From Bacillota bacterium (lineage in GTDB: Bacteria; Bacillota; Clostridia; Lachnospirales; Lachnospiraceae): a stretch of 12,127 bases of DNA. A model generated the notes under the pieces. It was not told where the DNA came from. It ran no database searches and saw only the letters and a program-made list of their open reading frames with translations. Below, piece after piece: positions 1-7,382 of the stretch. The stretch spans positions 1 through 12,127 of the forward strand of contig JAEYPA010000013.1 in the NCBI GenBank assembly GCA_023411225.1. The letters are read 5' to 3'. How positions within the stretch are numbered: position 1 is the stretch's first letter; the number at the start of each line of letters is the position of its first letter. The position numbers were made by a program, and so were the translations under genes.

Positions 1-1105
1 TTTTCGCAAAAGGTTCGTTATAATAATCCTTAATAATAAGGTTATCTGCAACACTGAAATCCATTACGAGGCCGGTTTTCTGCCTATCCTCTGGAATAAA
101 GCCCAGGAAGGATGGATCCGCGATAACACCAGTAACCGGTTTCCCCTGTATGGTGACGGAACCACTCTGGAGCTTTCTCAAACCGGCAATACACTCAGCC
201 AGCTCTTTGTGTCCATTTCCGTCAACACCTGCAACGCCTACAATCTCGCCTGCGTGGACTGTGAGGTTAAAATTCTTAAGAGCTGGAATTCCGCGGTCAT
301 CAATGGCATTTACATCCTTCATAACCAAAATAGGCTCTTTATTTTCAAATACAGGAAATTCCTTTCTCTCAATTGAAACAGGACGTCCAACCATCATCTG
401 TGCCAAAGTCAGCTGTGTGGCATCCTTTGTATCCACTGTTCCGATATACTTTCCGTCGCGAATAACAGTAACTCTATCTGTAATCTGAATGACTTCACGA
501 AGCTTATGGCTGATAAAAATAACAGAACGGCCCTTCCCTATAATATGGCGAATGGCGCAGCAAAGTTGGTCACTCTCTGCGGGAGTGAGCACGGCTGTAG
601 GCTCGTCAAGTACCAGGACCTTGCAATCCCTATACAGCGCTTTCAGAATCTCCACCCACTGCTGTTTGCCTACAGGCAGTTTCCAAACAATTTCGTCCGG
701 ATCTACATAGAGCTCGTACTCCTTACAGAGTTCTAGGAATTTCTTTTTTGCTGGCTCCAAATCCAAACGCTGCTTTTGGGTCGGAATGCCAAGAATTACA
801 TTTTCAATAACAGAAAGGGTATCTACCAGCTTGAAATGCTGATGAACCATGCCTACACCATTGGCGATGGCCTCGGAAGGGGATCCAATCTGTACCTCCT
901 TGCCGTCCAACAGGATCTTTCCGTTGCTGGGTGGATAAAGGCCGTACAGAACATTCATCAGGGTTGTTTTCCCTGCGCCGTTCTCACCCAGCAACCCCAG
1001 AACCTCCCCTTTTTTACAGTCAATACTTACATTATCATTTGCAAGAACACCAGGGAACTCTACCGTAATGTTCTGCATTTGAAGCGCATACTTATTCTCT
1101 TCCAT
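1..1105 (-). CDS. ABC importer ATPase of the BMP/nucleoside type (YufO/NupO-like), C-terminus beyond the window
   Basis: Cytoplasmic ATPase that should power the importer whose lipoprotein is encoded just upstream. The visible 368 codons hold two ABC domains in tandem, as in sugar and nucleoside ATPases (RbsA, MglA, YufO). Domain 1 has Walker A GENGAGKTT (about residues 40-48), a degenerate signature LPVGKQQWVEILKAL of the kind typical of YufO-like proteins, and Walker B VLVLDEPT. Domain 2 (from about residue 255) has the altered Walker A GVDGNGHKEL usual for the second half of this family. About 140 further residues and the permease genes are expected left of base 1. The start is the ATG at 1105, preceded by GGAGG. 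The gene lies 92 bp after the lipoprotein gene, with a hairpin in the gap. The family is clear; the substrate is not. Confidence 0.93.
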   Translation of the reverse strand, partial: MEENKYALQMQNITVEFPGVLANDNVSIDCKKGEVLGLLGENGAGKTTLMNVLYGLYPPSNGKILLDGKEVQIGSPSEAIANGVGMVHQHFKLVDTLSVIENVILGIPTQKQRLDLEPAKKKFLELCKEYELYVDPDEIVWKLPVGKQQWVEILKALYRDCKVLVLDEPTAVLTPAESDQLCCAIRHIIGKGRSVIFISHKLREVIQITDRVTVIRDGKYIGTVDTKDATQLTLAQMMVGRPVSIERKEFPVFENKEPILVMKDVNAIDDRGIPALKNFNLTVHAGEIVGVAGVDGNGHKELAECIAGLRKLQSGSVTIQGKPVTGVIADPSFLGFIPEDRQKTGLVMDFSVADNLIIKDYYNEPFAK

Positions 1106-1140
1106 AAGCAAACCCATCCTCCTGTGTATTGGATAAGGAA

Positions 1141-1175
1141 ACAAATAGGGCGTCTTCATTCAACTCCCTATTTGT
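1141..1175 (-). terminator. Intercistronic hairpin between lipoprotein and ATPase genes
   Basis: Perfect 10-bp inverted repeat, ACAAATAGGG at 1141-1150 and CCCTATTTGT at 1166-1175, with a 15-nt loop. It lies 22 bp past the stop of the lipoprotein gene. The bases that follow in the minus-strand RNA are TTCCTTATCC, so there is no strong U-run. It fits better as a partial terminator or a 3'-end stabiliser that raises lipoprotein mRNA over ATPase mRNA than as a full stop. The repeat is seen directly; the role is inferred. Confidence 0.6.
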
Positions 1176-1197
1176 AATCCCTAAATTAATTCCAAAC

Positions 1198-2187
1198 TTA
1201 ATCGGCAATATCAATCTTGCCAGCAATCAAATCTGCAACTGCCTTATCATAAATATCCTTCTGCTCTTTTGTCAGTTCTACATTGATAACAGGATTGATA
1301 CCATTTTCTTTCATGCCAAGAATGTGAGACTTTCCATCACAAAGATCTCCCTTTGCTTCAAGATATCCTAACTGTTCCCAAGCAAATACAACACTTCCTG
1401 CTGTAACATCTTTTGCACCGTAAGCTTCTGCATAATCAGCAACGGAACCAACAACCCATACATCCTTAGAATCCTGTGCAGCTGCTGCAACACCTGCTCC
1501 GGCAGCATCTAGACATGGGAATAGAACATCATAACCCTGTGCAATTACAGCCAGACATGCCTCACGCGCCTTAACAGTATCAGCCCAGTCACCGGTTGTA
1601 ATAGCTGTGGTCTGGATATCAGGATTAACATACTTTACACCAGCATAGAAGCCTGCTTCCATTGCACGATGGTTATCGTAGAACTCACCTGTAACCATGG
1701 CAACCTTGTTTGTCTTTGTTGTCAGTGCTGCCAGAACTCCACCGATAAATCCAGAATGACTGTAGCTTACAGTTGCTGCAGACATGTTAGGCAGATCAAA
1801 GGTATCTGTACCAACGGAGAAGAGAAACTTGGAATCTGGGAACTCTTCTGCAACGATTGAAAGAGACTCGCCAAACTGTCCTCCCTGTCCAATGATGATC
1901 TTATAACCCTGCTGTGCAAATTGACGGATAACCTCTACCTGCTCATCCTGAGTAACGTTCTCTTTGTAAGCTGTCTTGATTCCCAATTCGTCTTTTGCTT
2001 TCTGCATACCTTCATATGTATACTGATTGAAGGCCTCGTCTGTGATCAGACCGGAGAGAACCATTGCAACGCTGTTGTCCGAATCGGACTTGTCATCTTT
2101 CTTATCACCTTCTGACTTTCCACAAGCTGATAAGCTAAGTGAAACTACTAACACCAAGCTCATAATTAACATTAATTTTTTCTTCAT
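1198..2187 (-). CDS. BMP-family lipoprotein, substrate-binding protein of an ABC importer
   Basis: Membrane-anchored extracellular binding protein of 329 residues, normal for the BMP/PnrA family, whose characterised members bind purine or other nucleosides. It begins with a lipoprotein signal peptide: a KKK n-region, a hydrophobic stretch to about residue 19, and the lipobox LSAC with Cys22 as the lipidated residue. A short charged Lys/Asp linker follows, then two alpha/beta lobes with family-like stretches such as MVLSGLITDEAFNQ, IIIGQGGQFGESL and GGVLAAL. The start ATG has AAGGAG upstream. It sits between carbamate kinase (130 bp upstream) and the importer ATPase. A purine, urate-like or ureido compound is a reasonable guess for the ligand because of the neighbours, but the sequence does not fix it. 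Confidence 0.93.
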   Translation of the reverse strand: MKKKLMLIMSLVLVVSLSLSACGKSEGDKKDDKSDSDNSVAMVLSGLITDEAFNQYTYEGMQKAKDELGIKTAYKENVTQDEQVEVIRQFAQQGYKIIIGQGGQFGESLSIVAEEFPDSKFLFSVGTDTFDLPNMSAATVSYSHSGFIGGVLAALTTKTNKVAMVTGEFYDNHRAMEAGFYAGVKYVNPDIQTTAITTGDWADTVKAREACLAVIAQGYDVLFPCLDAAGAGVAAAAQDSKDVWVVGSVADYAEAYGAKDVTAGSVVFAWEQLGYLEAKGDLCDGKSHILGMKENGINPVINVELTKEQKDIYDKAVADLIAGKIDIAD

Positions 2188-2317
2188 AAAGATCTTCTCC
2201 TTTCACTACCTATCTCTTATTTTATATAAATTTTCTCTCTACTTGCCACAGATTCGATTTACCACTCTAAGTCTGTTTAAATGCAGAACAGAAAATTTAT
2301 CTTTACCTTACTTGTAC

Positions 2318-3265
2318 CTACCTCTGAATATGGGTTCCAGTAGCTCCCTGTATTCCCTCTTTTGCTTTTTCTAGCAATGTAATAAGTGCAGTGCGCCCAT
2401 CTTTTGATTCCGCAAACTTCACAGCAGCCTGAACCTTTGGTAGCATGGAGCCCGGTGCGAAATGTCCTTCGTCCATATATCTCTTGGCCTGATCCGGTGT
2501 AAGGCTGTCTAGCCATTTTTCTTCCGGCTTTCCGAAGTTTATGGCTACTTTTTCTACGGCAGTGAGAATAATAAGATAATCTGCGTCCAGCTCTTCAGCA
2601 AGAAGCTCACTGGCAAAATCCTTATCGATTACTGCGCTGGCTCCCTTTAAGTGATTGTTTAGGCGGGTAACGGGAATTCCACCACCACCACAGGCAATCA
2701 CCAGCTGCCCTTCATCTACCAGAGAGCGAATTGCTCCAATCTCCACAATCTCAGCAGGCTTTGGAGATGCGACTACACGACGGTAGCCCCGGCCTGCGTC
2801 CTCTTTCATGACATAGCCGTATTTTTCAGCCGCCAAATCTGCCTGCTCCTTTGACATAAAGCGTCCAATTGGCTTTGATGGTTTTTCAAATGCTGGGTCA
2901 TTCTCATCTACTCGAACCTGTGTAATCATAGTTGCCACAGGAATATCGTAAATATTGCGGTTGTAAAGTTCTTCCCTTAACGCATTCTGCAGGTCATAGC
3001 CAACATAAGCCTGACTCATTGCAACACATACAGAAAGAGGAGTGTTTGGCTGCTCTGCATCCTCGCGACTTAAAGCTGCCATTGCATTGTTGATCATGCC
3101 TACCTGAGGGCCGTTTCCGTGAGCTACGATAACCTCGCAGCCTTCCTCGATCAGGTCAACAATGGCTTTTGCTGTAATCTTAACGGCCTTCATCTGCTCT
3201 GGAAGAGTATTGCCAAGAGCATTTCCTCCCAGTGCTATGACGATACGTTTCTTTTTATTTTCCAT
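2318..3265 (-). CDS. arcC: Carbamate kinase (YqeA/ArcC family)
   Basis: Cytoplasmic kinase converting carbamoyl phosphate and ADP to ATP and carbamate, which decays to ammonia and CO2. The 315 residues match the family length of about 310. Visible landmarks are IVIALGGNAL at the N-terminus, AHGNGPQVG (48-56), PLSVCVAMSQAYVGY, IACGGGGIPV (190-199), AVIDKDFASELLA (211-223), the nucleotide-site segment LIILTAVEKV, and the C-terminal HFAPGSMLPKVQAA. The reading frame is open eight codons further upstream, to a GTG at 3289, but the ATG at 3265 has AAGGGG at good spacing and begins the family sequence, so I use it. It follows ygeW by 28 bp. No arginine deiminase gene is present, so it should consume carbamoyl phosphate made by YgeW; it is equivalent to E. 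coli yqeA by context. Confidence 0.95.
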   Translation of the reverse strand: MENKKKRIVIALGGNALGNTLPEQMKAVKITAKAIVDLIEEGCEVIVAHGNGPQVGMINNAMAALSREDAEQPNTPLSVCVAMSQAYVGYDLQNALREELYNRNIYDIPVATMITQVRVDENDPAFEKPSKPIGRFMSKEQADLAAEKYGYVMKEDAGRGYRRVVASPKPAEIVEIGAIRSLVDEGQLVIACGGGGIPVTRLNNHLKGASAVIDKDFASELLAEELDADYLIILTAVEKVAINFGKPEEKWLDSLTPDQAKRYMDEGHFAPGSMLPKVQAAVKFAESKDGRTALITLLEKAKEGIQGATGTHIQR

Positions 3266-3293
3266 TACAAAGTTCCCCTTACAATTCACATTC

Positions 3294-4487
3294 TTATTTC
3301 AAGATTCTTGGTATAGCTCTTTCTTCCAGCTTCTTTAAGATATCAGCAGGGTCAGCGAACTTAGCCAGCATAATCATAGCAGCGATAACATATGGCTTGT
3401 AGCTTGCTTCCTTGTACAGAGGATCGCGGTAACGGTCAAACACAGAAGCCTCAACCTCGCCGTCCTTGCAGCTTACATCGTTGATATCAGCTGGTAAGCA
3501 GTGCAGGTACAGAGCCTTGCCATCCTTTGTGGTCTTCATAAGCTCTTCTGTACAGCACCAGTCTTTGTGCTCTGCGTTCTGCGCTAGCAGCTCTTTCTCC
3601 AGAGCCTTGATGCCCTCTGTGTCGCCCTCGCCATACAGGTCAGTTCTCTTCTCCATAGCAGCGAATGGAGCCCAGCTCTTTGGATATACGATGTCAGCAT
3701 CCTTGAATGCGTCAGCCATGTCGTGAGATACGCGGAAGGAACCACCAGACTTCTCAGCGTTCTTTCTTGCAACTTCCTCAACCTCAGGCATAACCTCGTA
3801 GCCTTCTGGATGAGCCAGAACAACTTCCATACCCATACGTGTCATCAGACCGATAACGCCCTGAGGAACGGATAATGGCTTGCCGTAGGAAGGAGAGTAA
3901 GCCCATGTCATAGCTAACTTCTTACCTTTTAAGTTCTCTACACCGCCGAACTCATTGATGATGTGTAACATATCAGCCATACTCTGTGTCGGATGGTCGA
4001 TATCGCATTGTAAGTTTACCAGAGTTGGCTTCTGCTCCAGGATACCATCCTTGTGGCCCTGAGTAACAGCCTCAACAACCTCATGCATGTAAGCATTTCC
4101 CTTGCCTATGTACATATCATCACGGATACCGATAACGTCAGCCATGAAGGAAACCATGTTTGCTGTCTCACGAACAGTCTCGCCGTGTGCTACCTGGGAC
4201 TTGCCCTCGTCTAAGTCCTGAACTTCCAAACCAAGAAGGTTACAAGCGGAAGCAAAGGAGAAACGTGTACGTGTGGAGTTATCACGGAACAAGGAGATGC
4301 CAAGACCGCTCTCAAATACCTTTGTTGAGATATTGTTTTCTCTCATATAGCGCAGTGCGTCAGCTAGAGTCCATACTGCTTCTAGCTCGTCATCTGTCTT
4401 CTCCCAGGTCAGAAAGAAATCGTTCTCATACATTTCCTTGAAGTTTAAAGAGTTTAACTTATCAATATAATCCTGTAATGTTTTCAT
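3294..4487 (-). CDS. ygeW: Knotted carbamoyltransferase YgeW
   Basis: Member of the aspartate/ornithine carbamoyltransferase superfamily, 397 residues. The carbamoyl phosphate site is intact: STRT at 71-74, HPTQ at 165-168 and HCLP at 329-332. The region that carries SMG in ornithine carbamoyltransferase reads DIVYPKSW (265-272), as in the knotted branch (YgeW, acetyl- and succinylornithine enzymes), so this is not ArcB or ArgF. E. coli YgeW has the same fold, and its gene sits beside ygeX and ygeY. With carbamate kinase directly downstream, the likely direction is phosphorolysis of a ureido compound to carbamoyl phosphate (inference). The start ATG has AAAGGAGAG about 8 nt upstream. A 154-bp gap with predicted RNA structure separates it from ygeY. 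Confidence 0.93.
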   Translation of the reverse strand: MKTLQDYIDKLNSLNFKEMYENDFFLTWEKTDDELEAVWTLADALRYMRENNISTKVFESGLGISLFRDNSTRTRFSFASACNLLGLEVQDLDEGKSQVAHGETVRETANMVSFMADVIGIRDDMYIGKGNAYMHEVVEAVTQGHKDGILEQKPTLVNLQCDIDHPTQSMADMLHIINEFGGVENLKGKKLAMTWAYSPSYGKPLSVPQGVIGLMTRMGMEVVLAHPEGYEVMPEVEEVARKNAEKSGGSFRVSHDMADAFKDADIVYPKSWAPFAAMEKRTDLYGEGDTEGIKALEKELLAQNAEHKDWCCTEELMKTTKDGKALYLHCLPADINDVSCKDGEVEASVFDRYRDPLYKEASYKPYVIAAMIMLAKFADPADILKKLEERAIPRILK

Positions 4488-4546
4488 ATTTTAACTCTCC
4501 TTTATATGTTATATATTAAATTAAATTTACATCCACTGTTTGTGCC

Positions 4547-4604
4547 AGGCCTTATGTCCGCGACAGCCTAAAAGAGTTGCCGCACGTCATTCTGCCACTA
4601 GGCA
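4547..4604 (-). promoter_or_regulatory. Structured 5' leader ahead of ygeW
   Basis: In the minus-strand RNA this part of the ygeY-ygeW gap contains a hairpin TGCC-TAGT-GGCA (4593-4604). Some 25 nt later comes a compound hairpin, AGGC TGTC-GCG-GACA TAAG GCCT (4547-4569), in which two stacked 4-bp helices are split by a 4-nt bulge. GCCTA (4598-4602) could also pair with TAGGC (4566-4570), giving a competing long-range fold. It lies about 60 nt upstream of the start codon and matches no riboswitch class I know. It may be a processing site, an attenuator or a leader regulator. The stems are short. Confidence 0.35.
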
Positions 4605-4641
4605 TTAGAAAAACTACTCGAAATTAAGATAATTGCATCAA

Positions 4642-5958
4642 TTACTTGCAGTATACAGCTGGAAGAGCTGCATATACTGCTGCACATGTTACCAGATCCT
4701 GCTTCCAGGTCTTCTCGTTTGGTGCATGAGCCTGGGCTTCAGCGCCTGGGCCAAATCCGATGCATGGTATGCCGTTGCGGCCCATGATGGAAACACCGTT
4801 AGTAGAGAAGGTCCACTTGTCGGTCAGAGGACGTGCAGTTCTCATTTCTAGTGTCTCCTCAGCACCGATACGAGCCTCTCCGAACAAGTTGGAGTATGCT
4901 TCTTCTAGAGCCTTTGTTACATCATGATCCTTAGGAATAACCCAGGTTGGGAAGTAGCACTCTATTGGATATACAAGTCCTTTGTAGGAAGGACGGTTGT
5001 ATTCGTACATGGATACTGTTACATCATCGCTGTATTTCTTAACAGCAGGAAGTGCACGAATCTCATCCAGACAGCTTTCCCATGTCTCACCTGCGGTCAT
5101 ACGACGGTCAAGGGATACTGAACAGGAGTCAGCAACTGCACAGCGGCTTGGGGAGGTAAAGAAGATTTCGGAAACAGTAACAGTTCCGCGACCAAGGAAG
5201 TTAGCCTCTTCCCACTCCTTGTTGTTCTTTTCGTCTAACATCTTAACAAGGCCCTTAATTTCCTTGTCATCAGCTGCATCGTTCTCGTTCAGAGCGCGAA
5301 CATCCTGAAGAATATCAGCCATCTTGTAGATTGCGTTGTCACCGCGTTCTGGAGCAGAGCCGTGGCAGGAAACACCCTTAACATCTACACGGATTTCCAT
5401 ACGACCTCTCTGTCCGCGGTAGATACCACCGTCAGTTGGTTCTGTGGATACAACGAAATCAGGACGAACCTTGTCTTCGTTGATAATGTACTGCCAGCAA
5501 AGGCCGTCACAGTCCTCTTCCTGAACAGTACCAACAACTAGTGCTGTGTACTTATCATTTAAGAGTCCCAGATCCTTCATAATCTTTGCTCCGTAAACAG
5601 CAGATACGATACCACCACACTGGTCAGACACACCGCGACCTCCGATTTCTGTTTCGGTCTCGTAGCCCTCGTATGGGTCGAAGTTCCAATTTGCTCTGTT
5701 TCCGATACCTACAGTATCAATATGTGCATCAAAGCCGATTAAGGTTTTGCCTGTTCCCATGTAGCCGAGAACATTGCCCATAGGGTCAATCTCAACCTTA
5801 TCAAAGCCAAGAGTTCTCATCTCTTCAGCGATGCGGTCAATATGCGCTTTCTCATCACAGCTTTCGCCTGGGTTCTTAACGATTTCTCGTAAGAATTTTG
5901 TCATGTCTTTTTGATAGTTCTGTGCAGCTTCTTTGATTTTAGCGTAATCCAGATTCAT
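4642..5958 (-). CDS. ygeY: M20-family metallohydrolase YgeY
   Basis: Cytoplasmic zinc-dependent amidohydrolase/peptidase of 438 residues, with no signal peptide. The full M20 metal set is visible: HID at 79-81 (His79, Asp81), Asp112 in GRGVSDQCGG, the catalytic and ligand pair Glu147-Glu148 in VQEED, Glu173 in STEPTDGG, and His411 near the C-terminus. The lid/dimerisation domain lies between about residues 185 and 300 (RMEIRVDVKGVSCHGSAPER). The start ATG has GGAGGA ahead of it and follows the ygeX stop by 31 bp, so the two are co-transcribed. Relatives are often labelled selenium metabolism hydrolase or dipeptidase. In the ygeXYW setting the better guess is cleavage of an amide or ureido bond to give 2,3-diaminopropionate for YgeX (inference). 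Confidence 0.92.
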   Translation of the reverse strand: MNLDYAKIKEAAQNYQKDMTKFLREIVKNPGESCDEKAHIDRIAEEMRTLGFDKVEIDPMGNVLGYMGTGKTLIGFDAHIDTVGIGNRANWNFDPYEGYETETEIGGRGVSDQCGGIVSAVYGAKIMKDLGLLNDKYTALVVGTVQEEDCDGLCWQYIINEDKVRPDFVVSTEPTDGGIYRGQRGRMEIRVDVKGVSCHGSAPERGDNAIYKMADILQDVRALNENDAADDKEIKGLVKMLDEKNNKEWEEANFLGRGTVTVSEIFFTSPSRCAVADSCSVSLDRRMTAGETWESCLDEIRALPAVKKYSDDVTVSMYEYNRPSYKGLVYPIECYFPTWVIPKDHDVTKALEEAYSNLFGEARIGAEETLEMRTARPLTDKWTFSTNGVSIMGRNGIPCIGFGPGAEAQAHAPNEKTWKQDLVTCAAVYAALPAVYCK

Positions 5959-5989
5959 TGTTTTACTTCCTCCATATTAATTATAGTGT

Positions 5990-7198
5990 TTATTTGTCAA
6001 GACCCTTCCATACGATATTCTTGTAGCGGTCAGGGTCAGTGTCGCCCTCAGTTGAGAAGAGTAGCACTCTGGAATTCTCGTCCAGACCGATGTCCTTTCT
6101 TAACTCCTTGTATTCATCCATAGTCATCATGGCAGCAAGTGTACCGAATGGAGCAGCCCCGGACTCACCGGATATAATAGGAGCATCTCCCTTAACAGGA
6201 GCAGCTAACATACGCATACCGTTTGCAGCAACCCAATCAGGAGCAGAGACAAAAACCTTTACATGGTTCTTTAAGATGTCCCAAGAAATGGTATTTGGCT
6301 CACCACAGGCAAGACCGGCCATAATGGTCTGCATATCACCGTCTACAATGCGGATATCACCATCACCGGCAACAGCACCCTTGTAGAGGCAGGCAGCAGC
6401 ATCTGCTTCTACAACTACGAAGATAGGAGGGTTGTCAGCATACAGGTTTGAGAAATAGCCTACAGCACTGCCAGCCAGGGAACCAACGCCTGCCTGTACG
6501 AAGATATGGGTTGGACGCTCGCAGCCGTAATCCTTTAACTGCTCGTCAGCCTCCATTGCCATAGTTCCGTAGCCCTGCATAATCCATGCCGGAATCTCTT
6601 CGTAGCCGTCCCATGCTGTATCCTGTACAATAACTCCTCTTGGTGTCTCGTCAGCTTCCTTAGCTGCCAGACGTACACAATCGTCATAGTTCATATCCTG
6701 AATGTCAACCAAAGCGCCTTCCTTTGCGATATTCTCAAGACGGGTCTGTGTAGATCCCTTTGGCATATGTACCACTGCCTTCTGTCCAAGACGGTTTGCT
6801 GCCCATGCAACACCACGTCCATGGTTTCCGTCAGTAGCTGTAAAGAAGGTTGCCTGCCCAAACTCTTCCTTTAGCTGTTCAGATGTCAGTACGTTATAAG
6901 GAAGTTCAGAAACATCCTTTCCTGTTTCCTTTGCAATGTATCGAGCCATTGCGAAGGATCCGCCTAATACCTTAAATGCATTTAGACCGAAGCGGTAGGA
7001 CTCATCCTTAACGTATACTTCCTTCACTCCCAGGTATTCAGCCATATGGTTAAGCTTTGTAAGCGGTGTTTTGCTGTACTGTGGGAAGCTCTCGTGGAAG
7101 GTACGTGCCTTCTTGATTTCCTCCAATCCCATAATTGGCAGGTTCTTGTCATCTGTTTTAGGCATTTTGTTTACTGCCCACAGAATCTTCTGATCCAT
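5990..7198 (-). CDS. ygeX: 2,3-diaminopropionate ammonia-lyase
   Basis: Fold-type II PLP enzyme that splits 2,3-diaminopropionate to pyruvate and two ammonia molecules, passing through 2-aminoacrylate. The 402 residues are close to the 398 of E. coli YgeX. The PLP lysine is Lys76 in RFGLNAFKVLGG; a catalytic aspartate is in ATDGNHGRG (about 121-129); a second conserved aspartate is in QDTAWDGYE (about 192-200); the phosphate-binding glycine loop is in QAGVGSLAG. The start ATG has AAGGAGGA about 7 nt ahead. The ridA stop is 184 bp upstream and ygeY starts 31 bp downstream. The active-site motifs look complete. Whether it prefers the D- or L-isomer cannot be told. Confidence 0.95.
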   Translation of the reverse strand: MDQKILWAVNKMPKTDDKNLPIMGLEEIKKARTFHESFPQYSKTPLTKLNHMAEYLGVKEVYVKDESYRFGLNAFKVLGGSFAMARYIAKETGKDVSELPYNVLTSEQLKEEFGQATFFTATDGNHGRGVAWAANRLGQKAVVHMPKGSTQTRLENIAKEGALVDIQDMNYDDCVRLAAKEADETPRGVIVQDTAWDGYEEIPAWIMQGYGTMAMEADEQLKDYGCERPTHIFVQAGVGSLAGSAVGYFSNLYADNPPIFVVVEADAAACLYKGAVAGDGDIRIVDGDMQTIMAGLACGEPNTISWDILKNHVKVFVSAPDWVAANGMRMLAAPVKGDAPIISGESGAAPFGTLAAMMTMDEYKELRKDIGLDENSRVLLFSTEGDTDPDRYKNIVWKGLDK

Positions 7199-7260
7199 AA
7201 TACTATTTCCTCCTTAGAATGTATGTAATTTACTGGTTCAGTCGGTTGTTTTGTATCTGT

Positions 7261-7274
7261 TTACATCTATGTAA
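7261..7274. promoter_or_regulatory. Inverted repeat TTACAT-CT-ATGTAA in the ridA-ygeX gap
   Basis: Perfect 6-bp arms around a 2-bp centre, 62 bp upstream of the ygeX start. A TTACAT half-site also occurs (minus sense) just before the ygeX ribosome binding site. The size suits a dimeric regulator, but no protein can be assigned from sequence alone. Confidence 0.3.
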
Positions 7275-7296
7275 CTGGACAGGCTCATTTCATGAA

Positions 7297-7308
7297 TGAT
7301 ATGTATCA
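7297..7308. promoter_or_regulatory. Inverted repeat TGATA-TG-TATCA in the ridA-ygeX gap
   Basis: Perfect 5-bp arms around a 2-bp centre, 22 bp away from the TTACAT repeat. The GATA/TATC halves also appear in the larger palindrome in the ridA leader (7791-7805), which hints at a shared binding protein. AT-rich DNA makes chance repeats likely. Confidence 0.25.
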
Positions 7309-7382
7309 GTTCTAATTGTTTTCCTAAGTTGACCCTATCATAAGAAACTACTATCACATTTCACTAAAACGCAACTTGGTTT

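Noticed and set aside
150..1177. Several plus-strand open frames across 150-1177
   Set aside because: They lie opposite the ABC ATPase, which has complete Walker motifs on the minus strand; the plus-strand translations resemble no family and lack ribosome binding sites.
3266..3289. Eight-codon N-terminal extension of carbamate kinase from a GTG
   Set aside because: The ATG at 3265 has a well-spaced AAGGGG and begins directly with the family sequence; that Shine-Dalgarno lies inside the proposed extension.
3294..4487. Ornithine carbamoyltransferase of an arginine deiminase pathway
   Set aside because: The SMG motif is replaced by PKSW, no arcA or arginine/ornithine antiporter is present, and ygeX and ygeY flank the gene.
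5959..5989. Promoter TTGACA...TATAAT between ygeX and ygeY
   Set aside because: Both boxes occur on the minus strand but are only 9 bp apart, too close for SigA; the TTGACA is part of the ygeX coding end.
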